From the NCBI GenBank assembly GCA_963728875.1, contig CAVSLJ010000002.1, positions 682,001 through 746,000 on the forward strand: DNA of 64,000 bases, in the 5' to 3' direction. The stretch comes from DASUPK01 sp963728875 (lineage in GTDB: Bacteria > Actinomycetota > Thermoleophilia > Solirubrobacterales > 70-9). Position numbers and translations under genes: made by a program. The notes under the pieces were generated by a model. That model was not told where the DNA came from. It made no database searches and saw only the letters and a list, made by a program, of their open reading frames with translations. Shown here one piece after another: positions 25,635 through 33,484 of the stretch (its first letter is position 1; the number at the start of each line of letters is the position of its first letter).

Positions 25635-26266
25635 TGCTCTTCAACCGGCGGGCGCTCGACGGGATCGAAGCCGGCGAGATCGACCTCGCCTTTCGCCGCT
25701 GGAAGCGGCCGACCGTGAAGGCGGGCGGCACCCTGCGCACGCGCGCCGGCGTCCTGGCGATCGACGCCGTCGAGCCCACCAGCGAGCGTCAGATCAGCGC
25801 CGCTGATGCGCGGCGTGCCGGCCACGGCTCGCGGGCGGAGCTGCTCGGCGGCCTGCGCCCGCAGGGGCGCCTCTACCGGATCGAGTTCCGCCGGGTCGGC
25901 GATGACCCGAGGGTGGCGCTGCGGAAGGCCGCTCGGCTCTCGGCGAAGCAGCGCGCCGAGCTCGATGCCCGGCTCGAGCGGATGGACCGGGCCAGGGCCG
26001 AGCCGTGGACCCGGCGCCTGCTCGAGCTGATCGCGGAGCGGCCGGAGACGCTCGCAGCGGACCTGGCCGCGTCGATGGACATGCAGAAGGCCCCTTTCAA
26101 GCGCGACGTCCGCAAGCTCAAGGAGCTCGGACTGACCGAGAGCCTCCTGGTCGGCTACCGGCTGTCGCCTCGCGGTAGGGCCTACCTGGCAGGCCCTAAG
26201 GCAGCCAGCAGTAGAGGTAGTAGAGCCCGTACGGGTTCGCCCCGATCTCGCGTGCGTAGCGGATGA
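25634..26266 (+). CDS. ASCH/PUA-like domain protein with C-terminal winged helix
   Basis: 210 aa. Residues 1-90 (MLFNRRALDGIEAGEIDLAF, RRWKRPTVKAGGTLRTRAGV) match the small ASCH-like beta-barrel group thought to bind RNA or modified nucleotides. Residues ~125-190 (RLLELIAERPETLAADLAAS, FKRDVRKLKELGLTESL, GYRLSPRGRAYL) form a winged helix of the kind used for DNA binding. Start overlaps the nfo stop, so it is translationally coupled to a base-excision-repair enzyme. The last ~20 residues overlap the convergent transglycosylase gene and may be an artefact of a missing stop near 26196. Confidence 0.75.
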   Translation: MLFNRRALDGIEAGEIDLAFRRWKRPTVKAGGTLRTRAGVLAIDAVEPTSERQISAADARRAGHGSRAELLGGLRPQGRLYRIEFRRVGDDPRVALRKAARLSAKQRAELDARLERMDRARAEPWTRRLLELIAERPETLAADLAASMDMQKAPFKRDVRKLKELGLTESLLVGYRLSPRGRAYLAGPKAASSRGSRARTGSPRSRVRSG

Positions 26267-26972
26267 CCGCGTCCACGTAGAGGCCCGAATCGTTGTAGGC
26301 GCGGAGGGCGCGCGCGTATTGGGGCGGGGCGCCGTTGTTGTGCAGGAGGTTCGCGGCGGCGAGGATCGCGTCGTGCGGGTCGTGGATGTCCCCTCCGTTG
26401 CCGTAGATCCGCCAGGTGGAGGGAATGAACTGCATAGGTCCCTGGGCCCCTGCGACGCTATTGCTCTTCACCCGCCCGAACTTCGTCTCGACGAGATTGA
26501 TCGCCGCCAGATAGTTCCAGGCGACCCCGAATCTCGACTGGGCCTCGCGATAGAAGCCAACCAAATCGGCCAATGGCGCCGGCGCGCCCTCTTTGAGCTT
26601 GCGCCCACCACCGCCTGAGAGTCGCAGCAGGTCCCGCTTGGCGGCGACCAGCCGCCGCATCTCGGCCCGCAGCCCGGCGGGCAGCAGCGGCAGGACGTTC
26701 GAGGTCAGGTTGGGGTGCTTGGCGAGATAGAGCGAGTCCTCCTCGACCGCCTCGGCCTGGTCGAAGACCTCCTGTGGCGGCTCGCCCGAGGGCGGGTCTC
26801 CCCCGGCCCGCCAGCCGTCGATCGCGGCTCGTAGCGCCGCGTCCGTCTGAACCAGCTGGTCAGCGACGTCCTGCGGTGAGGAAGCCGAGGCCCCGCCGCA
26901 ACCGAGCAGAGCGAGCCCGGCGATGGCCGCGCCGGCCAGCGCCATGAGAGCCCGTCGATGGACACCGCCCAC
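26196..26972 (-). CDS. Lytic transglycosylase lipoprotein
   Basis: About 258 aa. Signal peptide with lipobox (HRRALMALAGAAIAGLALLG-C) so probably lipid-anchored after secretion. Helical middle region, then an SLT-type domain: LAAINLVETKFGRVKSNSVA carries the catalytic Glu (ET), followed by GAQGPMQFIPSTWRIYGNGG and DPHDAILAAANLLHNNGA, and YNDSGLYVDAVIRYAREIG. It cleaves peptidoglycan glycan strands. GTG 26972 was chosen because TATCAG lies 7 nt upstream and it gives a basic n-region; ATG 26945 is the alternative. Confidence 0.88.
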   Translation of the reverse strand: MGGVHRRALMALAGAAIAGLALLGCGGASASSPQDVADQLVQTDAALRAAIDGWRAGGDPPSGEPPQEVFDQAEAVEEDSLYLAKHPNLTSNVLPLLPAGLRAEMRRLVAAKRDLLRLSGGGGRKLKEGAPAPLADLVGFYREAQSRFGVAWNYLAAINLVETKFGRVKSNSVAGAQGPMQFIPSTWRIYGNGGDIHDPHDAILAAANLLHNNGAPPQYARALRAYNDSGLYVDAVIRYAREIGANPYGLYYLYCWLP

Positions 26973-26979
26973 GGTTGGA

Positions 26980-26985
26980 CTGATA
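26980..26985 (-). promoter_or_regulatory. -10 element of the lytic transglycosylase
   Basis: TATCAG, 7 nt before GTG 26972; back to back with the -10 of the divergent SRPBCC gene 13 bp away. Confidence 0.45.
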
Positions 26986-26998
26986 GCGGGTCCGCGCA

Positions 26999-27004
26999 TA
27001 CGAT
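26999..27004 (+). promoter_or_regulatory. -10 element of the SRPBCC gene
   Basis: TACGAT, 8 nt before TTG 27013. Overlapping divergent promoters here leave only 40 bp between the two start codons. Confidence 0.4.
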
Positions 27005-27012
27005 GTGACCGG

Positions 27013-27447
27013 TTGACCAAGGGGCTGACCCTGACACTCACGCGGACGATCGCGGCACCGCGCCGTGAGGTCTGGGGAGCCATGACCGATGCCACCCGGC
27101 TCGCCCAGTGGTGGGGACCGCGGGGCTTCAGCGCACCGAGCGTCGATTTCAAGCCGAGCGCCGGCGAGCGCTATCGAATCGCGATGCAGCCACCCGAAGG
27201 TGAGCGCTTTCACCTCCACGGTGAGTTCCGTGAGGTCGATCCTCCCGCCAGGCTCTCCTACACCTTCGCCTGGGAGCCGCCCGATCCAGACGACCGCGAG
27301 ACGGTCGTGACTCTCTCGCTGGAGGATCGCGGGAAGAGCACAGAGGTTTCACTCACCCAGGGCGATTTCGCCACGGAGGAACGTCGCGCGCTGCACGACG
27401 GAGGCTGGACCGACAGCTTCGACCGGCTCGAGGCGCTTCTCAGCTGA
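27013..27447 (+). CDS. SRPBCC/AHSA1 (activator of Hsp90 ATPase-like) domain protein
   Basis: 144 aa. Typical START-like fold: LTRTIAAPRREVWGAMTDAT, RLAQWWGPRGFSAPSVDF, GERYRIAMQPPEGERFHLHG, FREVDPPARLSYTFAWEPP, VTLSLEDRGKSTEVSLTQ, and the final helix HDGGWTDSFDRLEALLS. These proteins bind hydrophobic ligands; the substrate is unknown. Start TTG 27013 gives LTKGLTLTLTRTIAAP. Its TGA and the stop of the convergent Cys-rich gene lie in one palindrome TCAGCTGA. Confidence 0.85.
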   Translation: MTKGLTLTLTRTIAAPRREVWGAMTDATRLAQWWGPRGFSAPSVDFKPSAGERYRIAMQPPEGERFHLHGEFREVDPPARLSYTFAWEPPDPDDRETVVTLSLEDRGKSTEVSLTQGDFATEERRALHDGGWTDSFDRLEALLS

Positions 27448-27844
27448 GGGAGTTGCGCAGGTCGAACGCCCGGATCGATTCCGGGGTGTCGTCCGGGGCG
27501 TCGAAGAAGCGACGGTTCACGCACTCGTGGGCCGGCCCGTCGCCCTCGTAGGCCCGTTCGACGCTGAACTGGCAATGCGGCAGCGGGCTGCCGGTCATCT
27601 TGATGCCGCCGAAGCCCTCGCGGGCTCGCTCGGCGAGCAGGAAGAGATCGAAGTCGATCTCCGCGCTGAAGACCTTGTTCATGCAGCCCATGAAGCGGCC
27701 CCCGGTGCGAGCATCCTCATACGTGTAGAGGAACTTGCACCCCATCTCGAGGCAGCCCGCGGGGTTGATCAGCTTGTCGCAGAAGGTGCGGCACTGGCGG
27801 CACTCTCCGGCACTGCTCCTCTGGGTCTGGGTCTGCCTCGGCAC
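27440..27844 (-). CDS. Conserved Cys-rich protein of unknown function (possible metal or Fe-S binding)
   Basis: 134 aa. Eight cysteines in ordered clusters: ECRQCRTFCDK, AGCLEMGCKFLYTYED, GGRFMGCMNKVF, then PHCQFSVERAYEG and AHECVNRRFF. The spacing suggests a structural zinc or Fe-S protein. GTG 27844 is preferred because TAGACT lies 7 nt upstream; the frame is open to 27883. It precedes no operon partner: dnaE is 82 bp upstream on the same strand. I do not know a characterised relative. Confidence 0.7.
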   Translation of the reverse strand: MPRQTQTQRSSAGECRQCRTFCDKLINPAGCLEMGCKFLYTYEDARTGGRFMGCMNKVFSAEIDFDLFLLAERAREGFGGIKMTGSPLPHCQFSVERAYEGDGPAHECVNRRFFDAPDDTPESIRAFDLRNSLS

Positions 27845-27851
27845 GGCGTTC

Positions 27852-27857
27852 AGTCTA
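27852..27857 (-). promoter_or_regulatory. -10 element of the Cys-rich gene
   Basis: TAGACT, 7 nt before GTG 27844; decides the start over the longer open frame. Confidence 0.5.
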
Positions 27858-27925
27858 GGCACCGTCCAGGAGCACATGGACATCTTCGCCCCTCGCCGGC
27901 ACTTGCGCGATCGGCGGGTGATCTG

Positions 27926-30900
27926 CTAAGCGGCGCGCGCCGCAGCGCCAAAGAGTGCAGCGAGCTCGGCGTCGAGCCCCGCCGAGCGGCGCACGCGATA
28001 GCCCCGGCCGAAGCGAAGCTCCCGTGTCCCCTCGCGCGTCTTCATCACCAGGATCACCTCGGATTCGCCCGGGAAGTGCCCGAGGATCACCTTGAGCTCC
28101 TCGATCAGCGTGGCGCCGAACTGCGAGGCGTCGATCCCGAGCCGCAGCGGCCCGGTGTCGCGCGCGACTCGAGCCTTCGCCACCTCGTCCTCGGTGGGCT
28201 GGAAGAGCTCGACCTCCTGGGCGACGAGCTTGGTGTCGCCGCGGCCCTTGTGGTCGAGCCTGCCCTTCACGATCACGATCACGTCGGCGGCGAGGAACTC
28301 CTGCGAGGCCTCGTAGGCCTTGCCCATCACCAGCATCTCGACCTGGCCCTCGACGTCGTCCAGGGTGGCGAACGACATCAGCGATCCGTTCTTCGACTTG
28401 TGTCGCTTGAACTCGGTGACGATCCCACCGACGGTCACCCAGGAGCCGTCCTGCTTGTCGGCGAGGCTCGAGAGCGGACAGTCGACTCGCGCCCGGAGCA
28501 CGTCCTTCACCTCGGCGAGCGGGTGCGAGGAGAGGAACGTGCCGAGCGTCTCCTTCTCCAACCGGAGCAGGTCGCGCTGGTCGAACTCCTCGGCCCGGAT
28601 CGGTGCGTGATGCTGCCGGGCCGGGCCCGACTCCTCCGCCCCACCGCCGAGATCGAAGATCGAGGACTGGCCGAGCCGCGAGTCCTCCTGCGCCTTCTGG
28701 CCGAACGCCGTTGCGGCGGGGAGCGCCTCGAGCATCCCCTTGCGCGAGGCGCCGGTCGAGTCGAAGGCTCCGCATTTGACCAGGCATTCGACCGCTCGCT
28801 TGTTGACGGTCCGGCTGTCGACTCGCTCGCAGAAGTCCCAGAGCGAGGTGAACTCACCGTCCGTCGAGCGGGCGTCGAGGATCGCCTGAACCGCGATGTG
28901 GCCGACGTTCTTCACGGCGTCGAGGCCGAAGCGGATGCTGTTGCCGGAGACCACGAAGCCGTGATCGGAGCTGTTCACGTCCGGCGGCAGAACCTCGATG
29001 TCCATCTCGGCACAGCGGTTGACGAAGAACGGGACCTTGTCCTTCGTCGACATCACGGTCGAGATCAGGGCGGCCATGTACTCCGCGGGATAGTTGGCCC
29101 GCAGCCAGGCCGTCCGGTACGAGATCAGCGCGTAACAGGCGGCGTGGGAGCGGTTGAACGAGTAGTCCGCCGCGGCCTCCATCAGCGACCAGAGGTCCTT
29201 GGCCACCTTGCGGTCCGTGTTCGACGACGCCATTCCCTCGAGGAACTTGTCCTTCATGGTGGCCATCAGATCGCGCTTCTTCTTGCCGACCGCCTTGCGC
29301 AGATCGTCGGCTTCCGCCGGGCTGAAGCCGGCCATCTGCTTGGCGATCTCCATGAGCTGCTCCTGGTAGATCACGCAGCCGTAGGTCGACTCACTGATCG
29401 GCCGGAGGCGCGGGTCGGGATAGCGGATCGAATCCGGGGCGCGCTTGCCCTTGGCGTAGTCGGGAATGAAGCGCATCGCACCCGGGCGATAGAGGGCGCC
29501 GATCGCGACCAGGTCCTGGAACTCGGTCGGCCGAATCGTCTTGAGGGCATCCCGCATCCCCTCGGACTCGAACTGGAAGACGCCGATCGATTCACCCTTG
29601 GCGAGCATCGCGTAGGTCTTCGGATCGTCGAGCGGGATGCTCTCGATGTCGATCTTCTCGCCGCGCGAGCGCTCGATGATCGTCGTCGCGTCCTCGATGA
29701 CGTCGAGGTTCCGCAGGCCGAGGAAGTCCATCTTCAGCAGGCCCATCTCCTCGATCGGGCCCATCGAGTACTGCGTGACGGTCTTGTAGGCGCGCTCCGG
29801 CTTGCCGCTGCCGTTTCCGTTCCCGGGCGAGGCGCCGCGATCCTCGGCGAGCTGCAGGGGGACGATCTCCTGGAGCGGCCGGTCCGCGATCACGACCGCG
29901 GCGGCGTGGATCGAGTGGTTGCGGACGATGCCCTCCAGGCCCTGCGCCGTGTCGATGATCTTCTGCGCGTCGGGGTCCGAGTCGTAGGTGCGCTTCAGCT
30001 CCTCCCCCGGCTTCAGGCACTCGTCGAAGCTAGGGCTCCGGCCCATGATCGGCTCGGGGATCTGCTTCGCGAGCCGGTCGCCGGTGCCGTAGTCGTAGCC
30101 CAGCACCCTGGCGGCGTCCCGGGTCGCCGCCCGCGGCGCCATCTTGCCGAAGGTGATGATCTGGGCGACGCACTCGCGCCCGTACTTGTCGGCGACGTAG
30201 CGGATCACCCGCTCGCGCCCGCGGACCGAGAAATCGATGTCGATGTCCGGCATCGACTTTCGCCCGGGGTTGAGGAAACGCTCGAAGAGGAGTCCGTTCG
30301 CGAGCGGGTCGAGGTCGGTGATCTCCAGGGCGTAGGCGACGATCGAGCCGGCGGCCGAGCCTCGGCCCGGTCCGACGGCCACCCCGTTCCCCTTCGCGTA
30401 CTTGACGAAGTCCCAGACGATCAGGAAGTACGACTGGAAGCCCATCTCGTCGATCACGCCGAGCTCGAACTCGAGTCGCTCCATCGCGTCGGCGGGGATC
30501 GGATCGCCGTAGCGCTTGCGCAGGCCCTCGAGGGCGAGCTCGCGGAGCATCTCACCCGGCTCCACTCCCTCGGGCGTCGGGAAGCGCGGCAGGAGCAGCT
30601 GGCCGAGCTGCATCTCGACGTCGCAGCGCTCGGCGATCTCGAGTGTGCTGGCGACCGACTCGGGCAGGTCCGAGAAGGACTCGGCCATCTCGCCGGGGCT
30701 CTTCAAATAGAACTCGTTGGTGTCGAAGCGGAGCTTCGGCTGCTCGATCGTCGACTTCGTCTGGACGCAGAGCAGCGCCGCGTGGCTGTCGTAGTCCTCG
30801 CGGCGCAGGTAGTGGACGTCGGCGGTGGCCACCAGCGGCCTGCCGAGCTCGCGCGCGACCTTGACGATCCCCTCGTTCGCCTTGTCCTGCTCGGGGACGC

Positions 30901-31438
30901 CGTTGCGCTGCACCTCGAAGTAGACCTGGTCGGGCCCGAAGGCATTGACGAGGTCGTCGACGTGGGCCCGCGCGTCGTCGGGCCGGTCCTCGACCAGGCG
31001 GCGGCAGAAGCGCGACTGCAGGCAGCCGGTGAGCGCGATCACGCCCTCCGAATGGGCCGAGAGCAGCTCCAGGTCGACGTTCGCCTTGCCGCGGGAGAAA
31101 CCCTCGAGGAAGCCGGCGGAGCTCAGCTTGACCAGGTTGCGGAAGCCCGTTCCGCTCGAGGCGAGCAGCGTGAGGTGGTTGCGCTCGTAGCGGGCCGCCT
31201 GCGGCGTGATCCTGCGGTCGTCGACGAAGTACGCCTCGAGGCCGATGATCGGCTTGATCCCCGCCTCCTTGCAGGCCTTGTAATGCTCGACCGAGCCGTT
31301 CATGACGCCGTGGTCGGTGAGCCCGAGCGCCGGCATGTCGAGCTCCGCCGCCCGCGCCGCCAGCTTGTCGATCTTGCAGGCTCCATCGAGCAGCGAGTAC
31401 TCGCTGTGCACGTGCAGATGGACCGCTCCGGCGCTCAC
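27926..31438 (-). CDS. dnaE: DNA polymerase III alpha subunit (DnaE1 type)
   Basis: 1170 aa, uninterrupted. N-terminal PHP domain (AVHLHVHSEYSLLDGACKID, GLTDHGVMNGSVEHYKACK), pol3 palm with VAVGPGRGSAAGSIVAYALE and the catalytic Asp pair in MPDIDIDFSVRGRERVIRYV, a second acidic motif in LLKMDFLGLRNL, FNRSHAACYALISYRTAWLR, helix-hairpin-helix, and a C-terminal OB-fold (VTVGGIVTEFKRHKSKNG). It is the replicative polymerase. GTG 31438 has CATGAT 6 nt upstream. The long antisense reading over the whole gene is GC-bias noise. Confidence 0.97.
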   Translation of the reverse strand: MSAGAVHLHVHSEYSLLDGACKIDKLAARAAELDMPALGLTDHGVMNGSVEHYKACKEAGIKPIIGLEAYFVDDRRITPQAARYERNHLTLLASSGTGFRNLVKLSSAGFLEGFSRGKANVDLELLSAHSEGVIALTGCLQSRFCRRLVEDRPDDARAHVDDLVNAFGPDQVYFEVQRNGVPEQDKANEGIVKVARELGRPLVATADVHYLRREDYDSHAALLCVQTKSTIEQPKLRFDTNEFYLKSPGEMAESFSDLPESVASTLEIAERCDVEMQLGQLLLPRFPTPEGVEPGEMLRELALEGLRKRYGDPIPADAMERLEFELGVIDEMGFQSYFLIVWDFVKYAKGNGVAVGPGRGSAAGSIVAYALEITDLDPLANGLLFERFLNPGRKSMPDIDIDFSVRGRERVIRYVADKYGRECVAQIITFGKMAPRAATRDAARVLGYDYGTGDRLAKQIPEPIMGRSPSFDECLKPGEELKRTYDSDPDAQKIIDTAQGLEGIVRNHSIHAAAVVIADRPLQEIVPLQLAEDRGASPGNGNGSGKPERAYKTVTQYSMGPIEEMGLLKMDFLGLRNLDVIEDATTIIERSRGEKIDIESIPLDDPKTYAMLAKGESIGVFQFESEGMRDALKTIRPTEFQDLVAIGALYRPGAMRFIPDYAKGKRAPDSIRYPDPRLRPISESTYGCVIYQEQLMEIAKQMAGFSPAEADDLRKAVGKKKRDLMATMKDKFLEGMASSNTDRKVAKDLWSLMEAAADYSFNRSHAACYALISYRTAWLRANYPAEYMAALISTVMSTKDKVPFFVNRCAEMDIEVLPPDVNSSDHGFVVSGNSIRFGLDAVKNVGHIAVQAILDARSTDGEFTSLWDFCERVDSRTVNKRAVECLVKCGAFDSTGASRKGMLEALPAATAFGQKAQEDSRLGQSSIFDLGGGAEESGPARQHHAPIRAEEFDQRDLLRLEKETLGTFLSSHPLAEVKDVLRARVDCPLSSLADKQDGSWVTVGGIVTEFKRHKSKNGSLMSFATLDDVEGQVEMLVMGKAYEASQEFLAADVIVIVKGRLDHKGRGDTKLVAQEVELFQPTEDEVAKARVARDTGPLRLGIDASQFGATLIEELKVILGHFPGESEVILVMKTREGTRELRFGRGYRVRRSAGLDAELAALFGAAARAA

Positions 31439-31444
31439 CCGTCG

Positions 31445-31450
31445 ATCATG
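31445..31450 (-). promoter_or_regulatory. -10 element of dnaE
   Basis: CATGAT (one change from TATGAT), 6 nt before the dnaE GTG. Confidence 0.45.
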
Positions 31451-31530
31451 CCTGCGCGTCCAGACAGATTGGCTCCGAAACAGCCACCGAAGGTGCGCGT
31501 TTCCCGCACCGGCCGAACGAAATTTCAGCG

Positions 31531-31570
31531 GTTGGTGAGTTATTCACGGACGGGTGAGTAACTCACCAAC
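31531..31570. promoter_or_regulatory. Tandem palindromic operator between dnaE and sixA
   Basis: A perfect 15-bp palindrome GGTGAGTAACTCACC (31553-31567) and a weaker copy GGTGAGTTATTCACG starting at 31534, 19 bp apart. The outer halves also form a perfect 12-bp inverted repeat (GTTGGTGAGTTA at 31531-31542 with 31559-31570). It looks like two sites for a dimeric regulator of TetR/GntR type, placed just upstream of the -35 region of sixA. Confidence 0.65.
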
Positions 31571-31593
31571 GGCGATGTAAACGACGCTCGCGC

Positions 31594-31599
31594 TAGGTT
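31594..31599 (+). promoter_or_regulatory. -10 element of sixA
   Basis: TAGGTT, 6 nt before GTG 31606. Confidence 0.5.
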
Positions 31600-31605
31600 G
31601 GTCTG

Positions 31606-32040
31606 GTGGTCTGGCTCCTGAGACATGGGGATGCGGAGGCCGGCGAAGGCAAGCCCGATGCCGAGCGGAATCTGACCGAGAAGGGCGAGCGCCAGTCAAT
31701 CGCGGCGGGTCAGGCACTCAGGAAGCTCGGTGTGAAGCCGGATGTCTGCCTGACGAGCCCGAAGGTCCGCGCGAAGCGAACCGCGGAGCTCGCGTGTGAC
31801 TCCCTTGATTGCCCCGTTGAGGAGGACGACCGCCTCGCCGGCGGAGACTTCGATCCCCTGGAGCTAGCCGCCGGCCGTGGCGAGGTGATGCTCGTCGGCC
31901 ACGAGCCGGACTTCTCCGGAGCCGTCGCCCTGGTCACCGGCTCCCGCGTGAAGATGAAGAAGGGCGGCATCGCTGCGCTCGACGACCACGTGCTTCACCT
32001 CCTGCTGCGCCCCAAGGACCTGAAGGAGATCGCGAACTAG
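31606..32040 (+). CDS. sixA: SixA-type phosphohistidine phosphatase
   Basis: 144 aa member of the small histidine-phosphatase branch. VWLLRHGDAEAG has the nucleophile His in RHG; LTEKGERQSIAAGQALRKLG, CLTSPKVRAKRTAEL (second Arg) and VMLVGHEPDFSGAVALV (second catalytic His, GHxP) are all present. SixA in other bacteria removes phosphate from His of phosphotransfer proteins. GTG 31606 follows the leaderless pattern. Preceded by a strong tandem palindrome, so it is probably regulated. Its TAG shares CTAG with the stop of the convergent ferritin-like gene. Confidence 0.88.
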   Translation: MVWLLRHGDAEAGEGKPDAERNLTEKGERQSIAAGQALRKLGVKPDVCLTSPKVRAKRTAELACDSLDCPVEEDDRLAGGDFDPLELAAGRGEVMLVGHEPDFSGAVALVTGSRVKMKKGGIAALDDHVLHLLLRPKDLKEIAN

Positions 32041-32555
32041 GCCAGGCCGTGCGCTTCATACTCGCGCAGGAAGCCCTCGAAGAGGCGGCGGTGGCCCTGT
32101 TCGTCGTGGAGGATGGCGATGACCATGTCGTTAGTCACCGGATCCACGCCGTCGGTCGCCTCGACGATCTTCGTGTAGTGCTCGATGGCGCCGGTTTCAG
32201 CCTCGATCACCCCGCGGATCACGTGCACGACGTCGACCTGCTCGTCGGGTGGCTGCAGGTAGCTCTGCTCGGCTGAGAAGTCCTCGGAGCCCGGGACGAC
32301 TCCGTAGAGCTCCTTGATCCGCTGAGCGAAGAGCTTCGCGTGTCCGAGCTCCTCGGTGATGTCCTGCTCGAGCGACTCCTTGATCTCCTGAGCCCGGACG
32401 CCGTCCGGATTGACCGAGTTGGCCATGTAGCTCATCACCGTCTCGATCTCCATCCAATAAGCCTTACGGAGCATCCCGATGATCTCCTCACGCTTCCCCT
32501 GCTGATCGTCGCCGAGGATTCCCTCGGAGGCGCGTGTGGTGTCGGCAGATGCCAT
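32037..32555 (-). CDS. Ferritin-like diiron domain protein
   Basis: 172 aa four-helix bundle. Carboxylate/His ligands appear in YWMEIETVMSYMANS, DITEELGHAKLFAQRI (EELGH), GVIEAETGAIEHYTKI and ILHDEQGHRRLFEGFL, the E...ExxH...E...ExxH pattern of the ferritin/bacterioferritin/Dps-like superfamily. Role in iron storage or oxidation is likely but the exact subfamily is uncertain. ATG 32555 with TAGCGT 8 nt upstream; open frame continues upstream but without a better start. Confidence 0.82.
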   Translation of the reverse strand: MASADTTRASEGILGDDQQGKREEIIGMLRKAYWMEIETVMSYMANSVNPDGVRAQEIKESLEQDITEELGHAKLFAQRIKELYGVVPGSEDFSAEQSYLQPPDEQVDVVHVIRGVIEAETGAIEHYTKIVEATDGVDPVTNDMVIAILHDEQGHRRLFEGFLREYEAHGLA

Positions 32556-32683
32556 CACCTCGGACGCTACCCAACTCGGCGCGCGGACTAACACCGCACG
32601 AATGGAGAAGATGCCTTGCCCTCCGATGAGTTCACTGCCGGTGCCCGGTCCCAATGAGTAAGCGAATCAACAGGAGGAGAAGG

Positions 32684-33484
32684 ATGACGGTGGTGGAGAA
32701 GGTCAGGTCGGAGGATGGCACCGAGATCGCGTACGACCGGATGGGCGACGGCCCGGCCGTGGTCCTGGTCGGAGCCGCCTGGAACGACCGGATGTCCGCG
32801 GCCCCCCTGGCGCAGCTGCTGGCGGACGACTTCAGCGTCTACACCTACGACCGCCGCGGCCGGGGGGACAGCGGCGACACGCGGCCATACGCCGTCGAGC
32901 GCGAGATCGAGGATCTGAGCGCGGTGATCGAGGCGGCGGGCGGCTCCGCCTGCGCGTTCGGCGACTCCTCGGGCGCCGCCCTGTCCCTGGAGGCCGCTGC
33001 GGGCGGCGCACCGATCGCGAGGCTCGCCATGTACGAGCCCCCGTACATCGTCGACGACACCAGACCGCCGATCCCGGACGACTACGTCGAGCACCTGGAT
33101 CAGCTCGCCTCCGAGGGCAAGCGCAACGAGATCCTCCGCTACTTCATGACCGTCGCCGCCGGCATGCCCGCCGAGATGACGGAGCAGCTGGCCTCCTCGC
33201 CGATGGCGAAGGCGATGGAGCCGCTGGCTCACACGGTTGCCTACGACGGACGCGTCATGCTGCGCGGCGGGATGAGCGGCCGGCCGCTGCCCAGGCGCTT
33301 CACCGACGCGGTCACCGTCCCGACCCTGGTTATGGACGGCGGAGCCAGCCCGGCCTGGATGCGCAACGCGGCACGCGCCCTGGTCGCCGTGCTGCCGGAC
33401 GTGCAGTACCGGACCCTCGAGGATCAGGACCACGCCGCACCGCCCGACGTGCTCGCGCCGGAGATCGAGGAGTTCTTCGCTTAG
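32684..33484 (+). CDS. Alpha/beta hydrolase
   Basis: 266 aa. EIAYDRMGDGPAVVLVGAAW, VYTYDRRGRGDSGDT, the nucleophile elbow ACAFGDSSGAALSLEAAAG (G-x-S-x-G as GDSSG), FMTVAAGMPAEM, VPTLVMDGGASPAWM (acid) and a C-terminal DQDHAAPPDVLAP with the catalytic His. Substrate unknown; esterase or lactonase-type. Start chosen at ATG 32684 because a strong Shine-Dalgarno (GGAGGAGAAGG) directly precedes it, which is unusual in this mostly leaderless region. Convergent with the delta-60 gene; stops share TTAG. Confidence 0.87.
   Translation: MTVVEKVRSEDGTEIAYDRMGDGPAVVLVGAAWNDRMSAAPLAQLLADDFSVYTYDRRGRGDSGDTRPYAVEREIEDLSAVIEAAGGSACAFGDSSGAALSLEAAAGGAPIARLAMYEPPYIVDDTRPPIPDDYVEHLDQLASEGKRNEILRYFMTVAAGMPAEMTEQLASSPMAKAMEPLAHTVAYDGRVMLRGGMSGRPLPRRFTDAVTVPTLVMDGGASPAWMRNAARALVAVLPDVQYRTLEDQDHAAPPDVLAPEIEEFFA

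Noticed and set aside
27527..31561. 1344-codon open frame on the plus strand across dnaE
   Set aside because: It is antisense to an intact dnaE with all motifs; no domain is visible and its composition is that of a GC-bias shadow frame.
31531..31570. LexA-type SOS box at the sixA upstream palindrome
   Set aside because: Actinobacterial LexA boxes are GAAC-N4-GTTC; the sequence GGTGAGT-A-ACTCACC does not fit.
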